Below, piece by piece: positions 28,291 through 37,715 of a stretch of 64,000 nt of DNA. The notes below the pieces were generated by a model. That model was not told the DNA's origin, ran no database searches, and worked only from the letters and a program-made list of their open reading frames with translations. A program made the position numbers and the translations under genes. The stretch's first letter is position 1. Each line of letters starts with the position of its first letter. Where the stretch lies: the NCBI RefSeq assembly GCF_014042345.1, contig NZ_JACEZT010000003.1, positions 186,001 through 250,000 on the forward strand, read 5' to 3'. This stretch comes from Rugamonas brunnea. Lineage in GTDB: Bacteria; Pseudomonadota; Gammaproteobacteria; Burkholderiales; Burkholderiaceae_D.

Positions 28291-28357
28291 GCCACGATGG
28301 TACTGACCGTGTGGCCGCCGACTGCTCCCCCCATTAACCGAGACGAAGTTCCGGCCC

Positions 28358-28987
28358 TTATGCGCTGGCCTTGAGCGCTTCCAGCTCGGCCCGCAGCGCG
28401 ATGCGCTCGGCGTTGGATTTGTCGAGCTTGCTGCGCAGCTCCTTGGCCTCGGATTCGAAGTTGTCACGCGCCGTGACGGCGCCCACCAGGTCCATCTCGG
28501 CCTTCAGGCGGGCATCCGACAGGCTGGCCGACGAGGCCACGTTGCGTTCGATCTGCTGGCGCAGGTCGGCCAGCTGGGCATCCTTGCCGTCGATGGCGAG
28601 CTGATCCTTGGCCTTGCCCACCAGCGCGTCCGTGGCCACCTGGCGCGCGTCGCGCAGCTCGGTGCGCAGGCGCTCGATGTCCTCGGCTTGTTCGGCCGAC
28701 AATGCCAGCGCCTGGTCGCGCGCGATGGTCACGCTGGCCAGTTGCGCCTGCAGGTCGTCGCGCTCGCCTTCCAGTTCTTCGCCGGCCTTGATCAGGTCAT
28801 CCAGGTCGCGCTCGGCCTGGGCCAGCGCTTCACGGCCGCGCCATGCGGCCAGGTGGCGGTGGATGGTGGCCGCCGAACCACTGCCCAACGCCTCGCGCAC
28901 CGTCTCAAGCGACACGGGCTTGCCCTCGTTCTGCAGGTCGGTGGCCACCGCCGTGACTTCGTCGAGTGTGACTTCTTGGCGTGGCAT
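28358..28987 (-). CDS. KfrA-like DNA-binding coiled-coil protein
   Basis: 209-residue protein. Residues 1-55 (VTLDEVTAVATDLQNEGKPVSLETVREALGSGSAATIHRHLAAWR) form the KfrA N-terminal DNA-binding domain. The rest is a long alpha-helical coiled coil with regular charged heptads. KfrA proteins are best known from plasmids, where they autoregulate and help partitioning; chromosomal copies are of unknown role. Ribosome-binding site GGAG. No partition or replication gene adjoins it. Confidence 0.82.
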   Translation of the reverse strand: MPRQEVTLDEVTAVATDLQNEGKPVSLETVREALGSGSAATIHRHLAAWRGREALAQAERDLDDLIKAGEELEGERDDLQAQLASVTIARDQALALSAEQAEDIERLRTELRDARQVATDALVGKAKDQLAIDGKDAQLADLRQQIERNVASSASLSDARLKAEMDLVGAVTARDNFESEAKELRSKLDKSNAERIALRAELEALKASA

Positions 28988-29370
28988 AGCGGTCTCCAGA
29001 AAAAGGTTGGGTTGGGGTAAAGGTCAATGGTAGCGCATCGCACTCGCTGTGGCGACCGATACGATACCGTACATTCTTGCCTCGAAGCAAGGTGGAACCG
29101 CGTTCGCCGTGCCGGCCAGCCACGGCCGGCCGGGCATGGCGGCGGCGGGGCGCCGCGCGCTGTTGTTTCCACGCCGCGTGGCCGGCACGGTCCGCCTTGG
29201 GGAGCACCGCCCGCCACGGCCTTATCGTGTTGCCGGCGGGGTACAGGATATTGACCAGTGGCACGCCGCAGAGTACAACAGTTAATCAGCGGTGACTTGC
29301 ATCGCCAGAGCCGCCTGCGGCCGTCCTGGCGCAGCGCCGCAGCGGGTGGGCCATGCCCCGGAGGATCAGC
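28988..29370. other. Gene-free stretch upstream of the porin
   Basis: About 380 GC-rich bases between the divergent KfrA-like gene and the porin. It contains GC-rich dyads (for example around 29110-29160) but I see no credible gene, clear promoter or known RNA. It should hold the promoters of both flanking genes. Confidence 0.5.
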
Positions 29371-30342
29371 GTGAAACGATTTATACCGTTATGCGTCGCA
29401 TTGGCATTGCCGCCGGCGTTGGCCCAGGTCGAGGTGTACGGCGTGCTGGACCTGGCCGTCACCTCCGACAGCGATGCGGGCAAGCGCGTCACCAAGGTCG
29501 ACAGCGGCCAGCAGACGGCCAGCCGGCTCGGCATCAAGGGCTCGGAAGACCTGGGCAGCGGCTTGCGCGCCATCTTCGACGTGGAATCGCAGATCGAGGC
29601 CGACACCGGCCAGCCCTCATTCGCCGGACGTCCGTTCGGCAGCCAGTCGTGGGTGGGCCTGAGCGGCCCGTTCGGCGCCGTGCGCGCCGGCCGCATGTTC
29701 ACGCCCTATTTCGGCGCCATCGCCAGCAACGATCCGTTCGACGCCAAGGGCCCCGGCGAATCGACGCGGGTGTTCTACGATTCCGGCGTGCGCATGGACA
29801 ACACGGTCAAGTATTCGCTGCCGGCCACGCTGGGCGGCGTCTATGGCGACCTGGCCTACGGCGCGGGCGAGGTGGCCGGCAACAGCCAGGCCAACCGCCA
29901 GCTCAGCGGTGACGTCGGCTACGCGGCCGGCCCGCTCAACGTGGTGCTGGCCTACCACAGCGCCAACGACGGCCAGGGCATGAAGCTGGCCCGCAGCCAC
30001 CTGCTTGGTGGTAGCTACGATTTCGGCCGCCTCAAAGGTTGGCTGGTGCTGGCCCGCAGCCGCAACGACCGCACGCTCGACACGCGCGACACGCTGTTCG
30101 GCGTCAGCGTGCCTGTCGGCCGCCACCTGATCGCGGCCGACTACGTGCACAAGAGCGATTTCACCAACCGCGACGCCGACGCCACCCAGCTGGCGCTGGC
30201 CTACTATCACACGCTGTCCAGGCGTACCAATTTGTATCTGATCGGCTCGCAGTTGAGCAACGATGGCGGGGCCAGTTACCAGGTCTCGCTGCCCGGTGGC
30301 ACGCGGCGTGTGATCGCGGCGGGGATGCGCCACCAGTTTTGA
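29371..30342 (+). CDS. Outer-membrane porin (Gram-negative porin, Porin_4 type)
   Basis: 323-residue beta-barrel porin for passive uptake of small solutes. A signal peptide (MKRFIPLCVALALPPALAQ) is followed by VEVYGVLDLAVT, the standard mature start of betaproteobacterial trimeric porins. The motifs QTASRLGIKGSEDLGSGLRAIFDVE and SQSWVGLSGPFGAVRAGR and a C-terminal Phe (RHQF) confirm the family. I chose a GTG start because GGAGG lies 6 bases upstream and the signal peptide then starts correctly; an ATG 18 bases earlier (29353) is an alternative. It is 12 bases upstream of a periplasmic binding protein gene and probably co-transcribed. Confidence 0.92.
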   Translation: MKRFIPLCVALALPPALAQVEVYGVLDLAVTSDSDAGKRVTKVDSGQQTASRLGIKGSEDLGSGLRAIFDVESQIEADTGQPSFAGRPFGSQSWVGLSGPFGAVRAGRMFTPYFGAIASNDPFDAKGPGESTRVFYDSGVRMDNTVKYSLPATLGGVYGDLAYGAGEVAGNSQANRQLSGDVGYAAGPLNVVLAYHSANDGQGMKLARSHLLGGSYDFGRLKGWLVLARSRNDRTLDTRDTLFGVSVPVGRHLIAADYVHKSDFTNRDADATQLALAYYHTLSRRTNLYLIGSQLSNDGGASYQVSLPGGTRRVIAAGMRHQF

Positions 30343-30354
30343 ACGGAGTGTGTC

Positions 30355-31149
30355 ATGGCTGCGCGTGGTGGTCGGCGGCGCTGGTGGCGGATGGCGGTGA
30401 CGGCGACGGCATTCTTGTGCGGGGGGCTGGCGCCGGCGCGCGCCGATGAGATTACCATGGCGTTCGGCGAGAAGATCCCGCCGTTCTGCTTCCCGGAAAC
30501 CAACTCCGGCATCGAGATCGAAGTGCTGAGCCAGGCGCTGGCGTTCCGCGGCCACGTGCTCAAGCCGGTCTATTATTCGTTCGCCCGGATTCCCGTCGCG
30601 TTCAAGTCGCACCAGGTGGACGCGGCCATGACCGACCTGGGCCAGGACATGACGGCCGTGGGCGCCTACTACGCCGACCCGGCCGTGTTCTACGACAACG
30701 TGTTCATCACGCTCAAGGAACGCAACCTGGTGATCCACAAGCCCGACGATTTGCAGGGCTTGAGCGTGCTGTCCTTCCCCGGCGGCGCCAAACGCTATCC
30801 CGACTGGCTGGGGCCGGTGAACAAGGCGGGCCGCTACTTCGAGCAGAACGACCAGGCGCTGCAGGTGCTCACGCTCGACAAGGGCCGCTACGACGTGGTG
30901 CTCAGCGACCGCAACATCTTCCGCTATTTCACCTTGCTGCTGTCGCTGAACAAATCGATCCAGCTGCGGCCCGTCACGGAGCACAGCTTCGTCAAGTTCA
31001 ACCCCATGGATTACCGCGCCGTGTTCTGGAACAAGCGCTACCGCGACGATTTCAACGCCGGCCTCAAGCACATCAAGGAAAACGGCCATTTCGACGCCAT
31101 CTACCACAAATACCTGGGCGATAACATGGCCGAGCCGAAGCCGGAGTAA
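30355..31149 (+). CDS. Periplasmic solute-binding protein, type 2 fold
   Basis: 264-residue secreted protein: an Arg-rich N terminus and hydrophobic segment form a signal peptide ending ARA. The mature part (ITMAFGEKIPPFCFPETNSGIEIEVLSQALAFRG) has the amino-acid-type (SBP_bac_3) binding fold; LQGLSVLSFPGG and GRYDVVLSDRNIF are the usual hinge and lobe motifs. There is no adjacent permease or ATPase, so it may feed a distant transporter or act as a sensor protein. It follows the porin by 12 bases and is convergent with a hybrid kinase bearing an extracytoplasmic sensor domain. Confidence 0.82.
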   Translation: MAARGGRRRWWRMAVTATAFLCGGLAPARADEITMAFGEKIPPFCFPETNSGIEIEVLSQALAFRGHVLKPVYYSFARIPVAFKSHQVDAAMTDLGQDMTAVGAYYADPAVFYDNVFITLKERNLVIHKPDDLQGLSVLSFPGGAKRYPDWLGPVNKAGRYFEQNDQALQVLTLDKGRYDVVLSDRNIFRYFTLLLSLNKSIQLRPVTEHSFVKFNPMDYRAVFWNKRYRDDFNAGLKHIKENGHFDAIYHKYLGDNMAEPKPE

Positions 31150-31150
31150 G

Positions 31151-31189
31151 CAGCCTGCATCAGCAGCCTGAATCAGCAGCCCACATGGG
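31151..31189. repeat. 13-bp tandem repeat, three imperfect copies
   Basis: CAGCCTGCATCAG, CAGCCTGAATCAG and a degenerate third copy follow each other directly after the binding-protein stop codon, in the convergent gap before the hybrid kinase. Probably slippage; no known function. Confidence 0.6.
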
Positions 31190-31215
31190 CAGCCGGAACC
31201 ACTACCCGGTGGCCG

Positions 31216-34200
31216 TCAGCCCTGCTCGCGCGCCAGCCAGGCCCGGGCCTGCTCCAGCGTGGCGGCCAGCTCGGCGTGGACGGCTTGCCAGTGCGCCTGG
31301 GCTTCGTCATCGCGGCCCTCGGCGATGGCCGCTTCGGCCGCCAGCGTGGCCTGCACCAGGCGCTTGGCGCCCAGCACGCCGACGGCGCCCCGCAAGCTGT
31401 GGTACAGCCGCGACGCGTCCTGCGGGCGGCCTTCGCGCAGCGCCGTGGCGGCGTCCGCCAGCGGCTGCTCGCCCGCGTCGAGCGCGCCGCGCACCATCTT
31501 GAACATGACCTCGCGGCCCTTGGGGTCCTTGCCCATCACACGCATCAGGCTGTCCATGCTGAACACGGCGGCATCGGCCGGCGCGTCGCCATCAACGGCG
31601 GTGGCGGCGGTCGGCGGCGTCTGAGCCGCTGCCGGCGCAACCTCGGATGCGGCGCGCGCCAGCGTGGCCGGCAACTGGCGTTCGATCACGGCCAGCATCT
31701 GCTCCACCTCGATCGGCTTGGGGATGAAGTCGGAAATGCCGGCCTCCACGCAGCGGCTGCGTTCGGACGCCAGCACCCCGGCCGTCATGGCGATCACGGG
31801 CAGGCGCAGGCCCAGTTCCTGGCGCAGGATGCGGGTGGCGCTGAAACCGTCCAGCACCGGCATCTGCATGTCCATCAGCACGGCGTCGTAGTGGCCGGCC
31901 GAGCTGCGCAGCAGGTCCACCGCCTGCTGGCCATCGCCCACCACGTCCAGCGTGGCGCCGGCCTGCTCCAGGATGCCGCGCGCCACCGTCTGGTTCAGCA
32001 GGTTGTCCTCCACCAGCAGCAGGTGCACGCCGCGCAGGCGGCCGGCGATGCCGCGCGCGGGCGCCGGCGCGTCGGCGGGCCCGGCGTTGGCGGCCAATGC
32101 CTGGTGCAGCGCGTCGAACAGGTTGGAGCTGGTGATCGGTTTGACCAGCACCACGTCCGCCTCGGGCGCGCTGGAAATCTGCTCCAGCCGGTCCAGCGCG
32201 AACGCGTTGATCATCACCACGATCGGCTGCTTGCCGCCGTGGGCGGCCTTGCAGATGGCCTTGGCCGACGCCAGGCCGCCCATGTCGGCCATGTGCCAGT
32301 CGGCCAGCACCACGTCGTAGGGCTGGCCCGCGTCACGCTGGGCCCGGTAGTGGGCCAGCGCGGCCGTGCCCGATTCCACTTCGTCGGCCTGCCAGCCCCA
32401 GGCCCGGATCAGTTTGCCGATCAGTTCGCGGCTGGTGCGGTTGTCGTCGGCCACCAGCACGCGCAGCGGTCCCAGCGCCGGTGCGCGGCGCGGCCGTTCC
32501 TGCGCGGGCAGCACGTCGAACGGCAAGGTGAACCAGAAGCGCGCGCCCTGGCCCACCACGCTGCTGACCTCGATCCGCCCGCCCATCATCTCGATCAGCC
32601 GCTTGCTGATGGCCAGCCCCAGGCCGGTGCCCCCGAAGCGGCGCGTGATGCTCTCGTCCCCCTGGGAAAAGGCCGTGAACAGCTGGCCCTGCTGCTGTTC
32701 GGTGATGCCGATGCCGGTGTCGCGCACCTCGAAGCGCAGCCGGGCCGTCCCGGCGTCGCCGCCGTCCCGGCCGGCGAGCGCGACGCTCACCACCACCTCG
32801 CCCTGGGCCGTGAACTTGATGGCGTTGCCGGCCAGGTTGACCAGTACTTGCTGCAAGCGCAGCGCGTCGCCGCGCAGCAGGCGCGGCACGTCCGGCTCCA
32901 CCTCGATGGCCAGCTCCAGTTCCTTGTCGCCCGCGCTCATGGTCATGGTGGTGGCCAGCGTGTTGAGCACTTCGTCCAGCTCGAATTCGGTGGGCGACAG
33001 CTCCATGCGGCTGGCTTCGATCTTGGAGAAGTCGAGCACATCGTTGAGGATGGCCAGCAGCGACTGGCCCGACATGCGCACCATGGTCAGGTATTTGCGC
33101 TGTTGCGGCGTGAGCGGCGTATTGCCCAGCAGGTAGACCATGCCCAGCACGGCGTTCATCGGGGTGCGGATCTCATGGCTCATGTTGGCCACGAAGTCGC
33201 TCTTGGCCCGGTTAGCCGCCTCGGCCCGGTCGCGTTCGCGCTCCAGTTCCTGCGCGCGCGCCTCCAGCTCGCCACGCAGGCGCTGCGGCTCGGTCACGTC
33301 GGCGATCACGGCCAGCACCTTGGTGCCCTGGTCGGTGCGCACGGCGCTCAGGTTCACTTCGATGGGGAACTCGGTGCCGTCGCGGTGCAAGCCCAGCAGC
33401 ACGCCGCCCTTGCCCATGCGGACCGGCTCGTCGCTCAGGCGGCTGGTCACGAAGCGCTGCCGGTGGCCCGTGTGCACGTCGCGCAGCCGGGCCGGCATCA
33501 GCGTTTCCAGCGGCTGGCCGATGATGTCGGCGCGCGCGTAGCCGAAGCAGCGCTCGGCTTCGCGGTTGAAGGTCTCGATGCGGCCGTTGCCGTCCACCAC
33601 CACAATGGCGTTGGGCGCCAGTTCGATCAGGCGTTGCAGGCGGGCGTCGGCCGCCAGCCGCTCATGCATCAGGCTGTTGAAGGCCGTGGTCAGCTGGCCG
33701 ATCTCGTCGCCGCTGTGCACGGGCAGCGGACTGAAGTGGCTGGTGTCGCGCCGCAGCCGCACGATGGCTTCGTGCAGCCGCAGCAGCGGCGCCATCAGGC
33801 GCAGCGTGAGCCAGCCGATCAGGGCTGCGGCCAGCGCGGCGGCCAGCGCGCTCCACAGGGCCACGCGGTACAGCACGCCATTGAATGGTTCGAACGCCTC
33901 ATCGGCCGGCAGCGAGGCGCCCAGCACCCAGTCGACCGACTTGAGTGACTTGAGGCTGGTCAGTGCGCGCACGCCGGAGCTGTTGGTGGAGATCACTGTG
34001 CCCTCGAAGCCTTCGCGCAGCGCGCGCGTGGTGGCTGGGTTGGCGTTGGGCGGGCGCGGGTGTAGCAGGCGGTTGGGGTCCGGATGGAGCACGTAGATCG
34101 GCGTGTCGGTGCGGGTGAGCGCGAAATAGTAGCCGCTGCGGCCCACCTTGGCCGTGCGCAGGTGGCCCAGCAGGTTATCCTTGTAGAGCCGCAGCACGCC

Positions 34201-34722
34201 CACCAGCACGCACACCACGCGGCCCTGGGCGTCCAGCACCGGCGCGGCCATCTGCACGATCGGTTGCTTGCCGATCTTGCCGATCAGTGGTTCAGTGATC
34301 ATCGGCTTGCGGGTGCGCATCACCTGCTGGAAGAAGGCGCGGTCGGCCGCGCTCACGCCCAGCCGCGCCGGTACGGCCGGCAGGTCGGCCACGATGGCGC
34401 CGTCCGGCGCCAGCACCAGCAAGTCGTCGAACAGCGACAACACGGCGCGCGCGCCGTAATAGGCGCGCAACTGCTCGGTCGAGGTGGCGATGGCCGGCGG
34501 TTGCAGCCTGGCCGAGCGCTCCACGATGCCGAGCAACATGAGCAATTTGTCATCGAGTTCCTCGGCCGTGCGGTTGATCAGCGCCGTTTGCTGGTCGAAC
34601 AGGACTTTGGTGAAATCGTCGCGCATGCGTTGTGTCTGCACCACGGTCACCAGCGCGATCATCACGATCGAGGTGAGGCTGGTGGCGAGGGCGACTTTGG
34701 CTTTGATGCCGAGGGGCTTCAT
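31216..34722 (-). CDS. Hybrid sensor histidine kinase (Cache-HAMP-PAS-HisKA-HATPase-REC-REC-HPt)
   Basis: 1168-residue membrane kinase with a full phosphorelay in one chain. TM1 is near residues 8-28, a double-Cache-like periplasmic domain reaches about 290, TM2 (ALWSALAAALAAALIGWLTL) is near 295-315, then HAMP and a PAS domain (about 375-495). HisKA carries the phospho-His in SHEIRTPMNAVLG. HATPase shows NLAGNAIKFTA, DTGIGI and GGTGLGLAIS. REC1 (LRVLVADDNRTSREL, Asp in VVLADWHM), REC2 (LLLVEDNLLNQTVA, Asp in AVLMDMQMP) and HPt (His in LYHSLRGAVGVLG) complete it. The output partner is not in the window. Ribosome-binding site AAGGA. Confidence 0.95.
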   Translation of the reverse strand: MKPLGIKAKVALATSLTSIVMIALVTVVQTQRMRDDFTKVLFDQQTALINRTAEELDDKLLMLLGIVERSARLQPPAIATSTEQLRAYYGARAVLSLFDDLLVLAPDGAIVADLPAVPARLGVSAADRAFFQQVMRTRKPMITEPLIGKIGKQPIVQMAAPVLDAQGRVVCVLVGVLRLYKDNLLGHLRTAKVGRSGYYFALTRTDTPIYVLHPDPNRLLHPRPPNANPATTRALREGFEGTVISTNSSGVRALTSLKSLKSVDWVLGASLPADEAFEPFNGVLYRVALWSALAAALAAALIGWLTLRLMAPLLRLHEAIVRLRRDTSHFSPLPVHSGDEIGQLTTAFNSLMHERLAADARLQRLIELAPNAIVVVDGNGRIETFNREAERCFGYARADIIGQPLETLMPARLRDVHTGHRQRFVTSRLSDEPVRMGKGGVLLGLHRDGTEFPIEVNLSAVRTDQGTKVLAVIADVTEPQRLRGELEARAQELERERDRAEAANRAKSDFVANMSHEIRTPMNAVLGMVYLLGNTPLTPQQRKYLTMVRMSGQSLLAILNDVLDFSKIEASRMELSPTEFELDEVLNTLATTMTMSAGDKELELAIEVEPDVPRLLRGDALRLQQVLVNLAGNAIKFTAQGEVVVSVALAGRDGGDAGTARLRFEVRDTGIGITEQQQGQLFTAFSQGDESITRRFGGTGLGLAISKRLIEMMGGRIEVSSVVGQGARFWFTLPFDVLPAQERPRRAPALGPLRVLVADDNRTSRELIGKLIRAWGWQADEVESGTAALAHYRAQRDAGQPYDVVLADWHMADMGGLASAKAICKAAHGGKQPIVVMINAFALDRLEQISSAPEADVVLVKPITSSNLFDALHQALAANAGPADAPAPARGIAGRLRGVHLLLVEDNLLNQTVARGILEQAGATLDVVGDGQQAVDLLRSSAGHYDAVLMDMQMPVLDGFSATRILRQELGLRLPVIAMTAGVLASERSRCVEAGISDFIPKPIEVEQMLAVIERQLPATLARAASEVAPAAAQTPPTAATAVDGDAPADAAVFSMDSLMRVMGKDPKGREVMFKMVRGALDAGEQPLADAATALREGRPQDASRLYHSLRGAVGVLGAKRLVQATLAAEAAIAEGRDDEAQAHWQAVHAELAATLEQARAWLAREQG

Positions 34723-34916
34723 GGAGTCCTTGTGGGGGGAGCGTAACGGTCAACAGGGCGCGGCCACGGGGCAATTCTCCTATCAATGTCTGTCCATGGC
34801 AAGAACGATGGCGGCGCGTGCGCGGCCGCTGCCGGCGGCGTGTTTCTGACAGGAATACTTGATTGGATGAGTGCGGCTTTGCCGGTATTTGGCGGCAAAT
34901 CAGCTACACTGGCAGC

Positions 34917-35675
34917 ATGATACAAGCTCTTCCCTCCCTAGTTTTGCCGGGTGTGTCGGTGGAAGCGTTGCGCGCGCGCTGTTCCAGTTGCAGCATGCAC
35001 CAGCTGTGCTTGCCCATGGGGCTCGATACGGCGGACATGGAGCGGCTCGACCAGATCATCGGCCGGCGCCGCAAGGTGCCGCGCGGCGCCACCCTGTTCC
35101 GCATCGGCGATCCGTTCGCCAGCCTGTACGCGATACGGCTGGGCCACTTCAAGACGTTCCAGGTCAATCCGGACGGCGCCGAGCAGATCACCGGCTTCCA
35201 GATGTCCGGCGAGCTGCTGGGCATGGATGCCATCAGCACCGACCGCCACCATTGCAATTCCATCGCGCTCGAAGACAGCGAAGTGTGCGAGATCCCGTTC
35301 GGCAGCCTGCAGCAATTGCTGGTCGATATGCCAACCTTGCTGCGCCACTTCCACCGCATGATGAGCCAGGAGATCACGCGCGAGCAAAGCGTGATGCTAT
35401 TGCTGGGCAATATGCAGGCCACCCAGCGCTTCGCCGCCTTCCTGGTCAACCTGTCGTCGCGCTACGAGGCGCGCGGCTATTCGGCCACCACCTTCCAGCT
35501 GCGCATGACGCGCGAGGAGATCGGCAACTACCTGGGACTGACCATCGAAAGCGTAAGCCGGCTGCTGTCCAAGTTCAAGAAGGAAGGCATGCTGCGGGTC
35601 AGCAACCGCGAAATCGAGTTGCTCAACCCGGCCATGCTGAAGGCCATCACGGCCGGCACCCGCACCTGCGGCTGA
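34917..35675 (+). CDS. fnr: Oxygen-sensing regulator FNR
   Basis: CRP/FNR-family regulator with an oxygen-labile [4Fe-4S] cluster; 252 residues. The N-terminal cysteines are Cys22, Cys25 and Cys31 (CSSCSMHQLC) and the fourth ligand is Cys124 (SEVCEIPF), matching E. coli FNR spacing. The effector beta-roll (ATLFRIGDPFASLYAIRLGHFKT) leads to the helix-turn-helix TREEIGNYLGLTIESVSRLLSKF, whose recognition residues E-SVSR match FNR specificity for TTGAT-N4-ATCAA. I start at the ATG at 34917, where the family sequence begins. It is convergent with the cco cluster, which carries such sites. Confidence 0.95.
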   Translation: MIQALPSLVLPGVSVEALRARCSSCSMHQLCLPMGLDTADMERLDQIIGRRRKVPRGATLFRIGDPFASLYAIRLGHFKTFQVNPDGAEQITGFQMSGELLGMDAISTDRHHCNSIALEDSEVCEIPFGSLQQLLVDMPTLLRHFHRMMSQEITREQSVMLLLGNMQATQRFAAFLVNLSSRYEARGYSATTFQLRMTREEIGNYLGLTIESVSRLLSKFKKEGMLRVSNREIELLNPAMLKAITAGTRTCG

Positions 35676-35686
35676 GCAGGCGGGCA

Positions 35687-35721
35687 TAAAAAAAGGGCGC
35701 CTGCGGGCGCCCTTGTTGTTT
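35687..35721. terminator. Bidirectional intrinsic terminator between fnr and fixH
   Basis: Stem GGGCGCC / GGCGCCC (35695-35701 with 35706-35712), loop TGCG. On the plus strand it is followed by TTGTTGTTT; on the minus strand by a run of T (A tract just before 35695). It serves the convergent fnr and cco-fixH transcripts. Confidence 0.82.
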
Positions 35722-35751
35722 CTGCGGCAGCGTTGCTGCCTGTCCGCCCGC

Positions 35752-36297
35752 TTATTCGGCAGGTGCGTTCGACGGGGTGTCGGCGCGCAGCTGGATTTCG
35801 CGTTCGGCCGGCCAGTTCCACACGCCGTCGAGGCGCCAGTCGCGCTTTTCGCTTTCCACCTGCACCAGCCAGCGGCTGCGTTCGAGCATGGGCAGCGCCA
35901 CCGAGAACGCGCCGTCGGCGTCCGGCTGCACCACCAGTTGCACATCCTTTTCCGGCAGCGTGGCGTGGGCCAGGTGCAGCAGCAGGCGACCGGGCTGGGC
36001 CTTCACGGGGCTGTCCAGGCGGCCCAGCAGTTCGCCTTTTTCCGGCTCGTAGCGCAGCGCCACGTCCAGCTTGAGCGCGGTGGCCACGCGGTCGCGCCGC
36101 AAGTCCTGGTTGATGGCCTTGCCCTGCTTGTAATAGTCGCCCACCACCAGCGCGTCCTGGCGCGTGTAGGCCAGCCACATGGTGTAGCTGCCGGCCACGA
36201 TCACCAGGAACGGGCCCAGCATCAACAGCCAGGGCCAGCGGTGGCGGTACCAGGGCAGGCTGCGTGCTTGCTGGTCGATGGGAATCACTTCTGCCAT
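35752..36297 (-). CDS. fixH: FixH-family protein, cbb3 oxidase cluster
   Basis: 181-residue inner-membrane protein: one span (residues 23-44, WLLMLGPFLVIVAGSYTMWLAY), then a periplasmic beta domain. The family marker VGDYYKQGKAINQDLRRDRVA follows the span, as in FixH/CcoH proteins needed for cbb3 oxidase maturation, probably copper or subunit assembly. It is last in the minus-strand cco run, 17 bases after ccoG. Confidence 0.9.
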   Translation of the reverse strand: MAEVIPIDQQARSLPWYRHRWPWLLMLGPFLVIVAGSYTMWLAYTRQDALVVGDYYKQGKAINQDLRRDRVATALKLDVALRYEPEKGELLGRLDSPVKAQPGRLLLHLAHATLPEKDVQLVVQPDADGAFSVALPMLERSRWLVQVESEKRDWRLDGVWNWPAEREIQLRADTPSNAPAE

Positions 36298-36314
36298 GGT
36301 GTTACTCCTGATCC

Positions 36315-37703
36315 TTAGCGCGGTACGATGAAGACCGCATGTTCACTGACGTGCAGGCTGGGGTCGTCGATCGCCTCCAGCTCCACCTCGATCTTGTTGG
36401 AACCCTTGTGGCCGGCGTCGTGGTCGGCGCGCAGGCGGATCGGGTAGGCCAGCGTTTCCGTGGCGCCCACCTTGACCGTGTCGGCCGTCACCTGGTGCAG
36501 GTGCTCCATGCCTTCAACGCGGATGCGGTAGGTATGCGCTTGCTCGGTGGTGTTCATGATCTGCAGGCGGTACACGTTCTCGATCATGCCATCCTCCACT
36601 TCGCGGCCCATGGCGCCGCGGTCGCGGATCACGTCCATCTTCAGCGGGGTGCGCAGCCACAGGGCGCTGCCCACGGCCGCCACGATCAGGCACAGGATGC
36701 CGGTGTAGATCAGCACGCGCGGACGCAGGGCGTGGGCGCGGATCTGGGCCGTCGTGTAGTTTTCCGCCATCGCGTGGTCCGTGCTGTAACGGATCAGGCC
36801 GCGTGGCAGGTCGATCTTGTCCATCACGCCGTTGCAGGCGTCGATGCAGGCCGCGCAACCGATGCACTCGTATTGCAGGCCCTTGCGGATGTCGATGCCG
36901 GTCGGGCACACCTGGACGCACATGGTGCAGTCGATGCAGTCGCCCAGCTTGCTCGTGTCGGCATTCTTGCCGCGGGCGCCGCGCGGTTCGCCGCGCTTGC
37001 TGTCGTAGGTGATGATCAGGGTGTCGCGGTCGAACATGGAGCTCTGGAAGCGCGCATACGGGCACATGTATTTGCACACTTGCTCGCGCATCCAGCCCGC
37101 GTTGCCGTAGGTGGCGAAGGCGTAGAACACGACCCAGAACCATTCCCACGGGCCGAAGCTGAGGGTGGTGACCTCAGCGGCCAGTTGTTTGATGGGGGTG
37201 AAGTAGCCGACGAAGGTGAAGCCGGTCCAGAGCGCCAGGGCGGCCCAGACCACGTGTTTGGTGGTTTTCTTGAGGAACTTCTTGAGCGAGGGGCCTTGCT
37301 TGTCGAGCAGCATGCGCGCGCTGCGCTTGCCTTCGATCTTGCGTTCTATCCACAGGAAGATTTCCGTGTAGACCGTCTGGGGGCAGGCGAAGCCGCACCA
37401 CACGCGCCCGGCCACGGCCGTGGCCAGGAACAGCAGGTAGGCGCAGATGATGAGCAACGCCGCCAGGTAGATGAAATCCTGCGGCCACAACACCAGGCCA
37501 AAGATGTAGAACTTGCGGGCCGCCAGATCGAACAGCAGGGCCTGGCGGCCATTCCACTGCAGCCAGGCGAAGCCGTAAAAGACCAGCTGGGTCAGCCAGA
37601 CAAAGACCCAGCGCAAGCTGGCGTAACGGCCCTTGGTTTCGCGCGGGTAGATTTCCTCCCGCGCCGCATACATCTTGATGACTTGAGGTTGTGGCGCATT
37701 CAT
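36315..37703 (-). CDS. ccoG: Cytochrome c oxidase accessory protein CcoG (FixG)
   Basis: 462-residue membrane protein with several spans and two 4Fe-4S ferredoxin motifs (CIDCTMCVQVCPTG and CIGCAACIDACNGV). RVWCGFACPQTVY and CKYMCPYARFQS are the NapH/FixG-type motifs. CcoG reduces Cu(II) during cbb3 assembly. The C-terminal part is a periplasmic Ig-like domain. It is 12 bases downstream of ccoP and belongs to the same operon. Confidence 0.95.
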   Translation of the reverse strand: MNAPQPQVIKMYAAREEIYPRETKGRYASLRWVFVWLTQLVFYGFAWLQWNGRQALLFDLAARKFYIFGLVLWPQDFIYLAALLIICAYLLFLATAVAGRVWCGFACPQTVYTEIFLWIERKIEGKRSARMLLDKQGPSLKKFLKKTTKHVVWAALALWTGFTFVGYFTPIKQLAAEVTTLSFGPWEWFWVVFYAFATYGNAGWMREQVCKYMCPYARFQSSMFDRDTLIITYDSKRGEPRGARGKNADTSKLGDCIDCTMCVQVCPTGIDIRKGLQYECIGCAACIDACNGVMDKIDLPRGLIRYSTDHAMAENYTTAQIRAHALRPRVLIYTGILCLIVAAVGSALWLRTPLKMDVIRDRGAMGREVEDGMIENVYRLQIMNTTEQAHTYRIRVEGMEHLHQVTADTVKVGATETLAYPIRLRADHDAGHKGSNKIEVELEAIDDPSLHVSEHAVFIVPR

Positions 37704-37715
37704 TGCATTGCTTCT

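Noticed and set aside
31276-33948. 890-codon open frame on the plus strand
   Set aside because: It is the antisense shadow of the hybrid kinase: His/Gln/Arg-rich translation, no ribosome-binding site and no family resemblance. GC-rich codon bias creates such frames.
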